Shown here piece by piece: positions 46,043-59,333 of a DNA stretch of 64,000 nt; the stretch's first letter is position 1; every line of letters begins with the position of its first letter. Both the position numbers and the translations under genes were made by a program. A model generated the notes under the pieces. It was not told where the DNA came from. It saw only the letters and a list, made by a program, of their open reading frames with translations, and searched no databases. The DNA comes from Corynespora cassiicola (Eukaryota; Ascomycota; Dothideomycetes; Pleosporales; Corynesporascaceae): positions 5,691,596 through 5,755,595 of the forward strand of contig JAEUWY010000001.1 of NCBI GenBank assembly GCA_022059125.1. The letters run 5' to 3'.

Positions 46043-49000
46043 TCAGAGTTTGAACTTCGAGACAATACGTGTGAATGACATCCGTTTGGCTTGCTTCGTT
46101 GAAGACTCTGGTGGAGCTTCTTGCGTGACGAAGCTACCGATAGAGGCAATAACTGGAGGTGTAGGTGGTGTAGATGAGGAGGACCGGGGAGATGATGGGC
46201 TATACGGCGACAAAAAGCGACCATCAACTGCTGCCAGACCTGCTGTTGGCGACATGACTCGCTCGGACGAACCATGCGGTGTTACTACGATGCTCTTTGG
46301 ACGAGTATTGCAGCGAAGACTCGCTGTTAAATCTCTAGGTAGCTCTGCCTTAAGACTCAGCGCTCCCGCTGGTTCCCATTTGGAGAACACTTCACGTAGA
46401 ACCGTAAGCACGGAAATCTCACGCTGTTCTGTTCTAGATCCAATACGCTGAGTAATAGTTGCCAGCTGCATTGGAGAAGCCTCATATTCTAGCATAAGCT
46501 TGTAGATATCAATCCAGTCGTTCAAGTTGACACTTCGTTTGCCAGTCGCCAGAAGGGGAAGTAGATCTTGGTAAACATAGCGCAGTGCTTCCTGCCAAGG
46601 GGTTGGAGCCGGGAGGTTCGGCTGTGGTAAGGTGATCACTTGGTTGGGACCGATGCCACGTTCGAGGATCATGGAAATTAATCGAGGGTTTCCACGTTGC
46701 AGCAACAGAATTGCTGTCACTGTTGGCGGAAGGTCGCTTTGCTCTATAGTTGCGGTCAAGTCGGCTCCATGTGATATCAGATATTCGATGATGTCGTTAT
46801 CTGTTTCCCACCTCCTATCCCCATCTTTGTAGACACGTTTCTGGGCGGCAATTATGGTCGCTTGCCAAGTTGTGTCTGTTTGACTACTTGGGTCGGGGAT
46901 TGAGTTCGGATCAGCACCACAAGTCAACAATAGCTTGCATATGTGTACATTTGAAGATACGGAAAGAATTGCGAAACGCAGCAAGAAGTCAAGATGCCGT
47001 TGTTCCAAAGGAGGCTGCCCTTGAGTCAGGCTTTCGATCTGGTAACTGACATATTTGTCTAGGCCATGCTTCAGAGCTAGAGCGAGAAACATAGGTCTTC
47101 GCGTAAGCGTCTTGGAGAAGTTGTGGAATGCTGTATCAGTGTGTATCCAGGTTCCAACGTTGTTGTACTTCTTCCAATGGTATGCAGCCGTTTTCTCGAG
47201 ATCATCGATGATGGCAATCAGGGGTTGACCCGACCTTTCAGACTGGGCTGTATGATGCAGACATGTCTTAACCAAGGTCCAAAAGTCCTGATATGATGAT
47301 GGCCAATTGCCATAGTTGGCAATGGCGAAGATACGCTTCAGCTGTACTAAGTTCGCGAAAGCTAGTGCTTCGTGGGCATTGAAATTGAGAGGCTGGCCTC
47401 TGAGGTATGGTCGGAACTCCTCGTCATTGTCCGGCTTGAAGAAGAAGTCTCGCACTGTTCTATGCATGAACTGCACCTTCCTAATTGGGTACGAGAATGA
47501 CTTGCAAAAGATTGCATTTGAGGTTTGAGAGCGTTCGTAAATAGAAAGTGGATCCAAGACATGGGCGTAGCTGCTCTGTAGATTACACTCCAGTAGACCT
47601 AGGCATCGACTCTGTATTTTGTTCTCAATCGCTTGGCAGCGTGATGAGACCTCGTCATCCGGAAGGGGAGACGGCCAGCATTGAATGAAGCCGTCGAAGT
47701 CCGCCTCGTCAGCGATTGAGACAACCAGTGACGGCAGTGACCATTTCGCATACTGGGCGATTCGAATTAAGCGCAACGCCTGTTTGAGATAGATTACGTC
47801 GATACGCTTCAGCATGTACACATATAACAGTTCTAACTCTTCAGGTAATTGTCGTAGGCGTTCTTGGAGGTCAGATATGCGGTCGTTGTTCGTTAGACCT
47901 GTGATCAACGAGTTGGAGACCAGTTTCACCCAAAGGAACACTCCGCTAGATTTCTGTACAATTTCTTGCACAAGTAGGGATGCTTCTTCAGGCTCAGCGG
48001 CTTGGAGTTTCCTCATGCCTATATTATCCTCGAGCCGCGATCGTATGTATTCTTCAATGTCTCCGCGCGTTAGATCTTGCAAAACCAGGCCCGGAAAGGT
48101 AGCAAAAGCGTTAACAAAGACTGGCCACGGACGACTCGATATGCAAAGTTTGGTGTTCGCACTGGCGGTTACGGCTTTGAACAACTCAATTATCTCGGCA
48201 AAATCACCGCTGAACTCATCTGCCCCGTCGACAAACAAACATATCTTGAGCGGGTAAGCGGTCTGCGTCGTCACGCGGACAATGGCGTCTCTGAGCTCGT
48301 TTCTGCTATTCGTTAGAGGAAGCCCATACAACCCGCTCACATCAATAGCTGTTGACGCCCACTGCTCGGGATAGGCCAGAGATATCAATTGCGGCTGCTG
48401 ATCTAGTATCTGCAACAATATTGAGCGCAACAATCCTGTCTGCCTCTTCTGAATATCTGTGCCCGCGTACCAGAAGAAGAAGCCGGCGATGACAATTGGA
48501 GCAGCCTTCGACCAGTCTCTCAGAAGGACCTTAGTCTTTTGCTGGTCAAAGAGGTACTTCATAAGGCACGATTTGCCTATTGGCAATCAGCTCCTGTCTG
48601 GTTAAAGCAGCATAATGTCCGCTAAGACCCCCGTTTCGATGGCTCATTCTATTCTTGTGTAAAGGGTAGACTTACCAGAGCCCGGTTTGCCCCGGATCCA
48701 ATATATTCCCGAATCAGACTTTAGCCAGTCTGTAAAATTGCTCCAAGAAGCGGTTTGATCAGGGGGTTCATAAACCCACTGTAAAGTTCGTTTGTGAGCC
48801 TCTGAGATATCCTCCAAACGCTCCGTCATTGCTGGAAAATGTAGGATTTCGCGGACACGGTATCGAAACTTTTCCTTCCGCAACTCATCTTTAGCAATAC
48901 TTTCCCTCATCTTGTGTAGACGTGCGCTTGCGGTGCTAGTTGAATCCATGGAGAGATTTGCTCGCAGCTCTGCTAAAGCTGGGCTGGTGGTCTTTCTGGA

Positions 49001-49746
49001 TTCCCAGTTTGATCCGTTCACGGTCCAATCGATCAAATGGATTGCCTTTAGTATTTCGTCGATTGATTCTTTTGTACTTCTTTTCATTACGTTCGTAACA
49101 TGGGTGTTCAGCTTTGCCACGGCTTCGGTCTGGCCGACAAGGAGACCCTCGGTGAGTTGGCGTTGTCTTCGCGTCGCGTCGAACATGTCATTCGTAGATT
49201 TGTCAAGCTTCTTCGAAAGTTTTTCCTGCTGCTTGAAGAGCACATCGAGTTTTTGGCTTAAAATTTTAGTAGTGTGACATGGTCCAATAAGATAAAGCTT
49301 TACCTAACATTGAGAAGGATCTCAAACTCAGCGTCACGTCTAACCATCTCTAGCCGCGTCGCCATTTCCTTCAATTTATCTTCATGCCAAACATTTTCAA
49401 CAGCCTTAAAAATTGTATCCCATTTTCCAGAGTCTTCGTTTCTCTTCAAGCGTGCCAACAAGCCCAAGAGCTCGTCTGCGGCCGTTGTGCAGTTCTTTGC
49501 CAGCGCCTTCAGCCTCTCAGCTTGTTGTTTCGGTAAGGCACCGCCTTCAATTGGAAGTAATGCTGTTTGTATGCTCACGATACTGCTGGAAAGATTCGTG
49601 GCTGCATTTTCATAGAGCAGGCTCGAGGTACGCGCGCCTGATTTCGAACGATAGATTTCGAAGAGTACCTCGACTAGGTGGATTCCCACTTGGGCGAATT
49701 GGGTGATGTTGCCAGCCAGCGACACGGCGCTCAGCGGGTCTATCAT
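46043..49746 (-). CDS. NACHT-ankyrin STAND (NLR-like) protein
   Basis: Three exons on the minus strand, 49304-49746, 48676-49256 and 46043-48576, encode 1185 aa. The ATG at 49746 is chosen because MIDPLSAVSLAGNITQF is the common start of fungal STAND N-terminal domains; an in-frame ATG 20 codons upstream is less likely. Introns are 47 and 99 nt. The second one lies within the P-loop: GKPGSG before it and KSCLMKYLF after it form Walker A near residue 340. Walker B is CLFVDGADEF near 458, and SSRPW follows as sensor I. Residues about 1-330 are an N-terminal effector-type domain plus helical linker. Weak ankyrin-like repeats occur near 885-950 (ICKLLLTCGADPN; EYLISHGADL). Such proteins act as nucleotide-dependent switches in fungal heterokaryon incompatibility or innate recognition. 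The gene appears intact 14 kb from the telomere. Confidence 0.92.
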
Positions 49747-50107
49747 TCTGCGTCGAGGGCGGATATATGACGGAAAGAGGCGGCCTGGAGCGACTGTCAG
49801 TGGCACGAAAGGGGTGGAAGCTTGTAGGACTCACACGAGGCTGAGCTCGAGGCCGTCGAGGTTGCTTACCGCCTACCCCTGTTCGGCTGGTGCACACACG
49901 CCACATTTCGCGGGGTTAGCGGCATTACGAGATAACGATTAGTGATACCCTCCATGCTGGATGCGACGAAGGCAAAACAATCTAAAAGTAGACAAGAAGG
50001 CAGTAGTCAGCGTTGTAATACTTATACTACAGTTCAGACTATATCTATTCCACAGCAGTAAATCCAGCGAGAGCTGGCTGGATTTTTCATTTTAGAAATT
50101 GAAAGTA
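49747..50107. promoter_or_regulatory. NLR upstream region up to the retrotransposon
   Basis: Contains the NLR promoter; the base composition is normal to about 49990 and then turns AT-rich just before the 5' LTR. No gene seen. Confidence 0.4.
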
Positions 50108-50468
50108 TGTGACGAACCTCGTTCGCACAAAGTCCGAATATATTCACTTCTAAGCATCGCGCACGTGATTCAGAACTTCATATTTAATTTCTAGCCTCTA
50201 ACTTCTGACATAGCTCTAACTTAGCTCTAATCTCTTATTTTTTTATACTTTTTTATAATAACTAAAAAAAAAACTAAACTAGACTTAGAATAGGCGCTAG
50301 AAAGAAACTATAAAAAGTTATAATAGTTTTAAATAGTTCTATAGTCTAAAAATATTTTTTTATATAAAACTTATAAGTTCTAACTTATAATTATTTTTTA
50401 GTTCTGTAAACTTTTATTTTAAGTAGTATCTAAACTATATTAAAAATAAATTACTTTATATTTTTATA
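50108..50468 (+). repeat. 5' LTR of the chromovirus
   Basis: 361 bp, begins TGTGACGAACC and aligns without gaps to 56938-57298. Ends in ATA here, where the 3' copy keeps the canonical ACA. Its first 50 bp are almost unmutated (many C and G kept) while its inner end is strongly C-to-T/G-to-A converted. Confidence 0.9.
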
Positions 50469-53400
50469 TTATATTTTTAAACTACTTTTCGCCAGTAACA
50501 GCTTAAAAATATTACTTTTTTATTTATTATAAAAAAAAGTATAACTAGATAGTATACGTATTAAATTAAATTTATTTTAAATTACTACGTATATTTTTAA
50601 CTTTTAGTAAAGTTAAAATTTTTTAAATTTTTTAATAACTAAAACTTTTAAATTTAGAACTTCTGCTTTTATATAAGTTAGATTATTTTTAGAAAAAACG
50701 CGTTATACGCTAAAATAAAAACTAAATAACTACTAAAAATTTACTAAAATTAATTTTAACTATTAATATCTAGTACTATATATCTACTAAATATATTTTA
50801 AAAAAATATTATTTAAAAATTAAGCAGGCTGCAAGAATAGCTCTAACCCTCTAATAATAATTTAAAATTTACTAGATTTCTATTCTAATCTAATAATAGT
50901 AATTTCTACTTTATACTAATAAAAATTAAAATTTTATAGTTATAAACTAAAATATTAAAACTTAAAGCCGCTGCTGCAGATTTTTTTTTCTACTAAAAAA
51001 AATAATTTAAACTATTACTATTAACTCGCATCTAATAACTATTTAAATTATTTTTAATTTTAGTTTAACTAAAGTTATTTAAGTAAATTTTTAAAATTAA
51101 GCTTTTTAGCAACAAAAAAACTGTTACTTTTTTATAATAGCTAGCTTTTATTTAAAATTACCTTAATATTAATTAGAACTATTATTTTACTAAGTAAGTT
51201 TATATAGCAGAAGTTTAGAAATATATATTAAAACTAGCTTAAAAATACTTAGAACTCTGTTATTTAGCTAATAATTTTTTAAAACAGTTTTTTAACGCAG
51301 AGAAAATACTTAACTTTCTAAAATTATATTTTATTTTAGAAAACGAAAAAGCAGAAAATTAAGTTACTTTTTATTAATTACAGATAGAATAAAAAGAACT
51401 TTTTTCTACTTTTAAAGTTTAATTTCTATTTACTGCTATTAAAAACAGAGTATAAAAAAAAAATAGTTTTTTTATTTATAGAAAAAAATTACTTTAGCTC
51501 TGTAAATTCTAAATTTTAAATTTAAATTTTTATAGAATAACTTTTTTAATAATATAGTAAAATATTTCTCTACTTATAATATAGAGCGCTAAAATAACTC
51601 TGTATCTGCTATTAGCAGAAATAAAAAAAGCAACTATAGTTTTTTATTAAATAAAATTTTAAAAAACTAAAAAATACCTAGCCTATCTGCAGTATCTATA
51701 AAAAAAAAAAACTATTTATTTATATACTATTTAAGTAGATTTATAAGTACTATACTAACGTAAAAATAGTAAGCTATTTAATTTAGCTCTAGCTGCAGAA
51801 AAAAACTATTATTAGTATAATAAGCTAAACTATTTCGCGCGCGACTGCAATTTCTTTTAAATAAATTAAATTACTATTAATAATAATTTATATAACTAAT
51901 TTAAAGACGCGATTAACTTTAATAAACTAAATTTAGTTTAACTAAAAAATAAAAATATTTAAAAAAATTTTCTGCTTTAAGTTACAGTAAGTATAATTTA
52001 TCTAATATAAACTTATTAAACTTATTAAAAAGCTATTATTTCTAAATACTTTCTGTTCTCTATTCTAACAGGCTTAAAATCTGTTTATATTTTTTTATTA
52101 ATACTAGCGTATAAGAATTTTTATTTATTAATACTTCTATTACAGTATTTTTAGTCTGTACTTTTTAGATACTTATTTAAAAACTACTATATAAAGTTAA
52201 AATACGCGGCTTTTAAAATTTAATTAAATTTTTAACTACTTATTATATCTGCTTCTATTTTTATCTAAATAAATATATGATTTTAAATTGCTTTTTTATT
52301 ATTTTTAACTTTAAATTTTAGAACTGTATTATTAGTCTAAAATAAATAAAAAAATTTAAACTTAAACTAGACACAGAATACAACCGGATTATCTAGCTTT
52401 TTTAGTATCTACTTTTATATATATTTACTTTACTTATACTCTAACGCTTATACTAACTATTTACTAGCTAAAGTGTAGAGTAAAATATTTTTTAAAAAAA
52501 CACTTTTTAAAAAGCTAATTAAATTAAATACTATTAAAGCTTAGAAATTTATTTATATTAACTCTGAGAACTAAAACTTTTTTAGTCTAAATACTCTCTT
52601 CTAACTAACTTCTAACTAAATTCTAAGTTTAGTTAAAATTTCTAAATAGCTGCTATTTTAGCTAATACTTTTTATTTCTAAATAAAATAATTTAAAAATA
52701 AATTTTTTATAACAACTATTTTTAAAATTAACTAACTAATTAAAAATTTTTTTTTTAAAACTTAGAATGCTGTAGTTCCGGCACTGTTTTAACTTTTTTC
52801 TATATATTAGATATACTAAAATATATTTAACTTTAAAACCGCACTCTATCTTCTACTCTACTAATTCTATAACTATAAAATTATTTTTACTAAATTTTTT
52901 TTAAATAGCTACAGTTCTCTGTATAAACAGAGCTTTAAAAAACTTAAAACTATTTAAAAGTTTATAATAATTTAACTATAACACAGTTTTATTAAGCAGA
53001 GTTAAAGCTTTTTTATATTATTTATTCTGTATATTTGCAAAGCAAATAAAAAGCTTAAAATATATATTAACTATTATAAACTAAACGCTCTAACTAGAAA
53101 AAATACTTATCTAATACTTAAAATAAATAAACTTTTAGTAAGACTTAGTAAAGCTAAAGTTTTTATAAAGTTAGATATTTACACTATATTTAATAAAATT
53201 TAAATAAACTTTAACAGTAAAAAATATACTACTTTTTAGATATAATACAGAATATATAAATATAAAGTTTTTCTATTTAGGTTATATAACGGACTAGCTA
53301 CTTTCCAGTAATATATAAACAACGTTCTAATTAACTACTTTAATAACTTCTGCATCGCATATCTAAATAATATTTTTATCTACTTTAAAAATAAATAAAC

Positions 53401-56400
53401 TTATATTTAGTATATTAAAGCTGTTTTAAAATAACTACGTTAAACTAAACTATAAATAAACATAGCTAAATTTAAATTCTATATAAAATATATCTAATAC
53501 TTAAAATATATTCTAACTAACTAAAAACTAGAAGTAAATTTAGAAAAAGTTAAAGCTTTATAAAATTAAATCTAATCTACTACTATTACAGAAGTAAAGT
53601 TTTTTTTTAAATTTACTAGCTTCTACTAATAATTTATACTAAAATATTTCTATATTACTTTATTAATTAGTACACTCTAAAGCCTTGCTGTACTTTTTAA
53701 ATAAATCTAAAAATATAACTAGATATTTAAAACTTTAAAAAACTCTTTTTTTTCTATTTTAACTTTTTATTATTTTAACTTTAAACTACTTATAAAACTA
53801 AAAACTAATATATTTAATAGCGCTATTGCAGACGTACAGTCTCAGCAACATACTAATAAAAATTAGTATTTATATACTTTTTATAGTAAAACTTTATCCG
53901 GTTCTAAGCTTAACTAAAAAATATATAATAAAAAACTTTTTACTATTATTACTGCTTTTTAGAAATAGCGAGCTAATCTCTTTTCTATAAAGTATTAAAT
54001 CTAAATATATTTTAATTATAAGTTACTAGAATATTTTATAATAACTAAAGTTTTAAATACTAAATAAATAAAATAAGTAGAAGAACTAGCGCTCTTTAAC
54101 TTCTAAATTAAATATACTTTAAATAAAAATAATACTAAAACTAATATTTTTAGCCGTCGCGAATAAAATATAAAAAATTTTTTAGTTATATAGTAAAATA
54201 ACTGTTTTTGCGTACTAATTTGACTGTATTATTTTAACTTTTAGATTAACATTAAGTTAGCTTAAAAATATATTAGAGTTTAAACTAAATATATAGCTTA
54301 CGTATATACAATATTTTTAAAAAACTTTATAAGCTTTAACTTTTTTAAATTTATTAATATCTTTTTAAAAAAGAATTAATTAAGCTTTATAAAGAAACGC
54401 GAAAACTTTTTTAACTAATACTAAATATATAACAGACTTATATTATACTAATATTAACTATATGTTTTTTAGAACTCCACGCTTATTACACGCTTAATAT
54501 AAAAAGTTTATAACTAAGTTTTTTTAGCATACTCTAGCGCTATAAAAACCTACTAACTATTAGCTTAAAAGTACTACTAAAAAGATATAGAAAACTTGTA
54601 TAAGTAATATATATAGAACTGTTTCGTCTATTAATAAGCATATTTAAAATAAATCTATTCTACTAAAAAAATCTATTTTTTTTCTATTTTAAACTGTTTT
54701 ATATAATATTTTTATATAAATTTTAAAAAATTTTTCTGTAACAAAGCTAGCTATAATTAGATTTTAGTAATTATTAATTAACTCTCTAAGTAAGCTGTAT
54801 TAATTCTATATTATAAAAATACTAACGCACGTGGTATAGTCTATCTATTTATTTAATAAATATACTAATTTAAATATATTTTAGAAATAATTATGTTAGA
54901 CTAAAAACTACAGTTTATTTCTAGTTTTTAGTTTAAATTCTGTTATATTATTAGCGTTAAAGTTAAGCTGTTTACTATTTACTATAAAAAAACTAATAGC
55001 TAAACTAAAATTATAAACTAATATATTAACTAGAGACTGAAGCTATTTGTAAGCTACTATTAAAATAACTAAAATAAACTTCTACTATTAATAAATTACG
55101 CTTAATTTACTTTTTTATATATAAACTTAAAAATAACTTTGTATTAAGTTTTGTTCAGTTCTAAATCTCGTTAAAATTAGTATTAGAAAAAACTTAAACT
55201 TTCTAAGCTTTAAAAAAAACTAAATTACTAAAACACTTTAGTACTTATTTTATAAATATATAAAGTATAAAAACTCGCGAAAATTTTTTTTAAAAAAGCT
55301 TAGAAATAAATACAAGTCTAAGTTAACCTCTACTATTACTAAATAAACTAAACTATTAGAGATTAAGTATATTTTAGTATAAAAAATTTAATATTTATAA
55401 AACTAAGCTAAAAGCTGTCTGAACAGTAAACAGGTTCTTTTAAAATATTAAAAAAAGTAGGTTATTTATACCGCTTTAAACTACTTTTTAAATTAAAAAT
55501 CTATAATATATTCGCACTAGATATTTTTTATAAAAACTTAAATAATCTACTTCTAAAATAAAAAGCTCTGAAACCTACTAAAGTACTAATTAATAAAGTA
55601 AAAAAATAAAAAGTTAAAAATATTTTTGCTAGCAAACTTATACGCTTATTACTAAAGTATAAAATAAACTAAGTTAGATATAACCCGGATTCTATATAGT
55701 ATAATATATCTAATTTTATAGAGGCTCTACACAAGTTAAAAGCTTTCTATAATAAGTACTCTAATAAGCTAGAATCTCTCTGGTTTCTAAACTGATAGCT
55801 TTAAACATAAAAACAGAAAATAAAAAATATAAATTATCTGTAAAATAATAGAGTAAAGTAGAATAGTTATTAAATTTTTTATTTAAAATTTATTTTAAAT
55901 TTAACCCCGAAACTCCCCAGAACTAACTACTAGTTTTTTTTATTTTTATTAAAAATTAAATTACTATTACTATTAGATTTCTCTAACTTAAACTTATTTT
56001 TAAGCTTTAGTAATATTTTACCTAATCTGCCTACCCGCTAAAACTGTTTTATTAAAAAAAACTTAGTAAATTTAGCTGTTTTTTTTTTATCTGCGCGAAC
56101 TAAACTGTATAAAAAAACTATTTTTAAATTAACTAGTTTTTAATTCGTCTTCTTTATACTTTAGTAAATTATTTTTAGAGTTATATAGATAGCTAGTAAT
56201 ACTTTTTCTATCTGTATATATTCTAACTCTGCTCTAGTTATTTAAGCTATAACTAAAACAGCTTTAGCTGTAATTTTTACTATAGTAGTTAAAGTAAAGT
56301 TATTTAAATTTTTTTTTTAGTTATTTATAGTTTGTATTAATACCTTATACTTAGCAGCACAGCACTTTAAAATTTAAAATAAAGTATTAGCTAACTATTC

Positions 56401-56937
56401 TGAATACGTACTAAGTTAAATATATACTAACTTATATAAACTTTTTTAAGTAGTACAGTACTTATACTTTTTACTTAAAGTTAACTTAAACTTAAAGTTA
56501 ATTATATATTTTTTTACTAATACGTAATAGGCGCGTAAGCACATTTTACAGTAAACTACTAATAAAATACTAAGTAAAACTAAAATAAATATTATAAAGT
56601 AAATTAAAAAGTTAATTTAATAGTAAAAAACTTTAAAAAAAGTTAGTAGAGGTACTAAATTTAGAACAGACTACTTACGGAATATAATAATTAAAAAAAT
56701 AAAAAAAAAAAAGAAAAAAAAACTTAAAAAACTAAATTTATAACCGCTAAATAGTAGCTTTATAAAAGTATTTTATTAGTTATACAAACGCGTAACGCTT
56801 TTTTTTATAAAATACTAAAAGTAAAAGTAAATAATAAAATAAGGTACCCCGCTTTTAATAAAAACTATTTATATTTTTTTTTAAATAGGCTACAAATTAT
56901 ATTAAATCAGAACGATCTATCTACTAAAAAAAAGTAA

Positions 56938-57298
56938 TATAATAAACTTTATTTATATAAAATTTAAATATATTTACTTCTAAGCATCGCGCACGTGATT
57001 TAGAACTTTATATTTAATTTCTAGCTTCTAACTTTTAATATAGTTCTAATTTAGCTCTAATCTTTTATCTTTTTATACTCTTCTATAATAACTAAAAAAA
57101 AAACTAGACTAGACTTAGAATAGACGCTGGGAAGAAACTATAAAAAGTTATAATAGTTCTAAATAGTTCTGTAGTTTAGAAATATTCTTTTATATAAAAT
57201 TTATAGATTCTAATTTGTAATTATTCTCTAGTTCTGTAAACTTTTATTCTAAGTAGTATCTAAGCCGTATCAGAGACAAGTCGCTCTGTATCTTTACA
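56938..57298 (+). repeat. 3' LTR of the chromovirus
   Basis: 361 bp, aligned base for base with the 5' LTR. Its first 50 bp are fully converted (TATAATAAAC where the 5' copy has TGTGACGAAC), and its outer end retains C/G (CCGTATCAGAGACAAGTCGC) and the terminal CA. Confidence 0.9.
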
Positions 57299-58858
57299 TA
57301 ATATTTAAAAAGTAAAATTAGATTTTATATAAATAAAATTTGTTCCAGTAGCTACTATATATTACTTTAAAATATTAATTATTTTAACTTAACAAATAGA
57401 TAAAAAACTACGTATATAAATTTATATATCTGCTAATACTATAGCGTGTATAATATAGTAGCTACTATTTAGTATTTTAAAGTCTATTCTAATAGCTTAA
57501 TTTAGTATATAAATTATATAAACAGTGCTTTCTGCGCTGTTTATAACTACTAACTTTTAAAATAACGCTAGTAGGCTAGCGTCTCGACTTAATAATATAG
57601 TACTATTTCTATTTTAGTCAGCACTGTAGATTAGGCACCTCCTTATAAGAGCTTTTATACCTAGTTTCATACAATTAACTCAGCTGCACCCTTACAGTCA
57701 ATTCACCACCGCGATAGTGCTTCTATCTAATTCAATTCAGAGTTTCTTGTAAATATTGGAATTCGATTTTGTTTTGCCTCTTCACCATCTGGAAACATAA
57801 AATACTCGCTGAAATACCGTGAACCTGTATATATTGGCCCAGCTCAGAGCTATCTTAGAGGTTGTGCGACTTAACGTCCATCTATTGATTTGGTACACCC
57901 CCACCTCACGTTACTGTGATGTTTTAGACTGATACAGTCACTGATTGTGATAGCGTCAGTCTCAAACATTGTCACTGGATGTACAGACCGATCTATAACT
58001 TCTGTATGGTAATGTAACCACCCACAAAAACATCACGAATCTCGTTCAGATGCTCCACGTAGTCGATAAAACAATCTATTCCCTATCTACGACCCCTGAT
58101 TCTTATCAACACTGCCTTTATTGTCATCGTCGTCATCGTCGTCGTCGCTGCGCACCTACCTAAACGTATTACATCTCGCGCATTACCGCCTGGCAACGCT
58201 TACTACAAAGCTTCTTAAGATACTTCTGCTGCGTGCCGGAGAGGCTTTGGTTTCTGTTTTTACTTTGCACGACTTACCGGAGAGTGATGAGAAGGTGTCA
58301 CTCGTGCAGTGCGAACACCATTCCTGCGTTCGTCAGCACTGTTATTTGCCAGCGTCTTTTGTCACGGAGGACACTTGCCCTAGGCATCCAGCCAACCAGA
58401 ATACCGCATCAAAGTAATGAAGCACAGCATTAATCTGATGTTATACACTTCTTACTTGTCCGTATGCTCCAGTAATTTTTGTTATTTTCCTTGGAATTGT
58501 ATTCGCCAGTGAGGTGGATAGTCGGAGCCAATAGGCTTGAAGTGATGAATACTTAAAGGAGGCTTTTAGCATATGTACTGAATTTCCGTGCTGATTTAAC
58601 GCTGAAGAGAATACCACTACGCGTTGCGGAAGTCATTCTATTCCAGTCATCCATACGGTTGGGATGTTCAGCCTTCGAACCACGGTCCTGGCATTCAGCA
58701 AAAAGACACCATCACGAACATCATCTCCAGAGCTATAACTTCTGTATATGAGTACTCAGGCCGAAATGAGACCTGGCGCTAGCCCGAAATATATGAAGAG
58801 ATGTAACAAACGCCCGGTTCACTTTCATGCGAGCTTACTATGGAGACATCTTGTTACA
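57299..58858. other. Transition from AT-rich to normal composition; no supported gene
   Basis: AT-rich to about 57600, then normal. The 98-codon plus-strand frame at 58121-58417 starts in a TCG/TCA microsatellite (about 58119-58150) that encodes a Ser run, and lacks motifs otherwise. I do not call it a gene. Confidence 0.4.
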
Positions 58859-59169
58859 AGAAATATATGAAGTATGGGTGTGGGGAAGAAGAATGAGTAC
58901 TATTTATTGCTATAGATAATCACGGATCTATACTTGTATCCTCCATGGACTAGAATCTGTCTGAAGTACGTGGTATGGTAGGTTTTATATACCAAAAGCA
59001 GACATACTAGAACTATGTTAGTCACGTGAAGGCCAACAAAAACCTATTATCCTACGCACTTTATACATACTTTAAATTATAAATAATATATAAGTAAAGA
59101 GCTGTAGCTATCTATAGCAATCGACTCAGTCTTCATTCTTATTCCCCACACCCATACTTTAGATATTCT
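58859..59169. mobile_element. MITE-like element with 60-bp terminal inverted repeats
   Basis: The left arm (58859-58918) and right arm (59109-59169) are imperfect inverted copies, sharing AAGTATGGGTGTGGGGAA, AAGAATGA and ATTGCTATAGATA in the same order. The 190-bp interior is AT-rich and non-coding. Size and structure suit a MITE or fold-back element. No clear target-site duplication was identified, so the exact ends are approximate. Confidence 0.65.
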
Positions 59170-59333
59170 ACTGGGGCTTTGCCTACACAATAACATAACC
59201 CCGCGCTAAACAAAAAGGGCTAAGATGTATTATCCTAGGGTTTTAATCAATCTACTATATTGCACAGTTCGAATTCTTTAATGTTTGATTGAAAGCACGA
59301 TGGTTGATATGCTTTGACACTGTAAGCTACTTT

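Larger units (their letters stand above)
50108..57298 (+). mobile_element. RIP-mutated chromodomain Ty3/gypsy LTR retrotransposon (chromovirus)
   Basis: A 7191-bp element bounded by two 361-bp LTRs. The interior is extremely AT-rich and full of stops, but plus-strand domains can still be read. Reverse transcriptase lies around 53150-53400: KVFIKLDIYT, then FRLYNGLATFQ with a stop, then YINNVLINYF, and YLNNIFIY in place of the YLDDILIY catalytic box. A chromodomain-like C terminus lies around 55570-55785 (NIFASKLIRLLLKYKIN...VRYNPDS...YNISNFIEALHKLKAFYNKY). A purine run (AAAAAAAAG) precedes the 3' LTR. No open reading frame of useful length survives, so it cannot act on its own. The target-site duplication is imperfect (AAGTA on the left, TAATA on the right). 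About 1.1 kb between the chromodomain and the 3' LTR is unexplained. Confidence 0.9.

Noticed and set aside
58121..58417. 98-codon plus-strand frame starting with a Ser run
   Set aside because: The start is a translated TCG/TCA microsatellite; the rest has no recognisable features.
57993..58747. 15-bp exact direct repeat CTATAACTTCTGTAT at 57993 and 58733
   Set aside because: Around two exact 15-mer pairs are expected by chance in 64 kb, and the flanks do not match.
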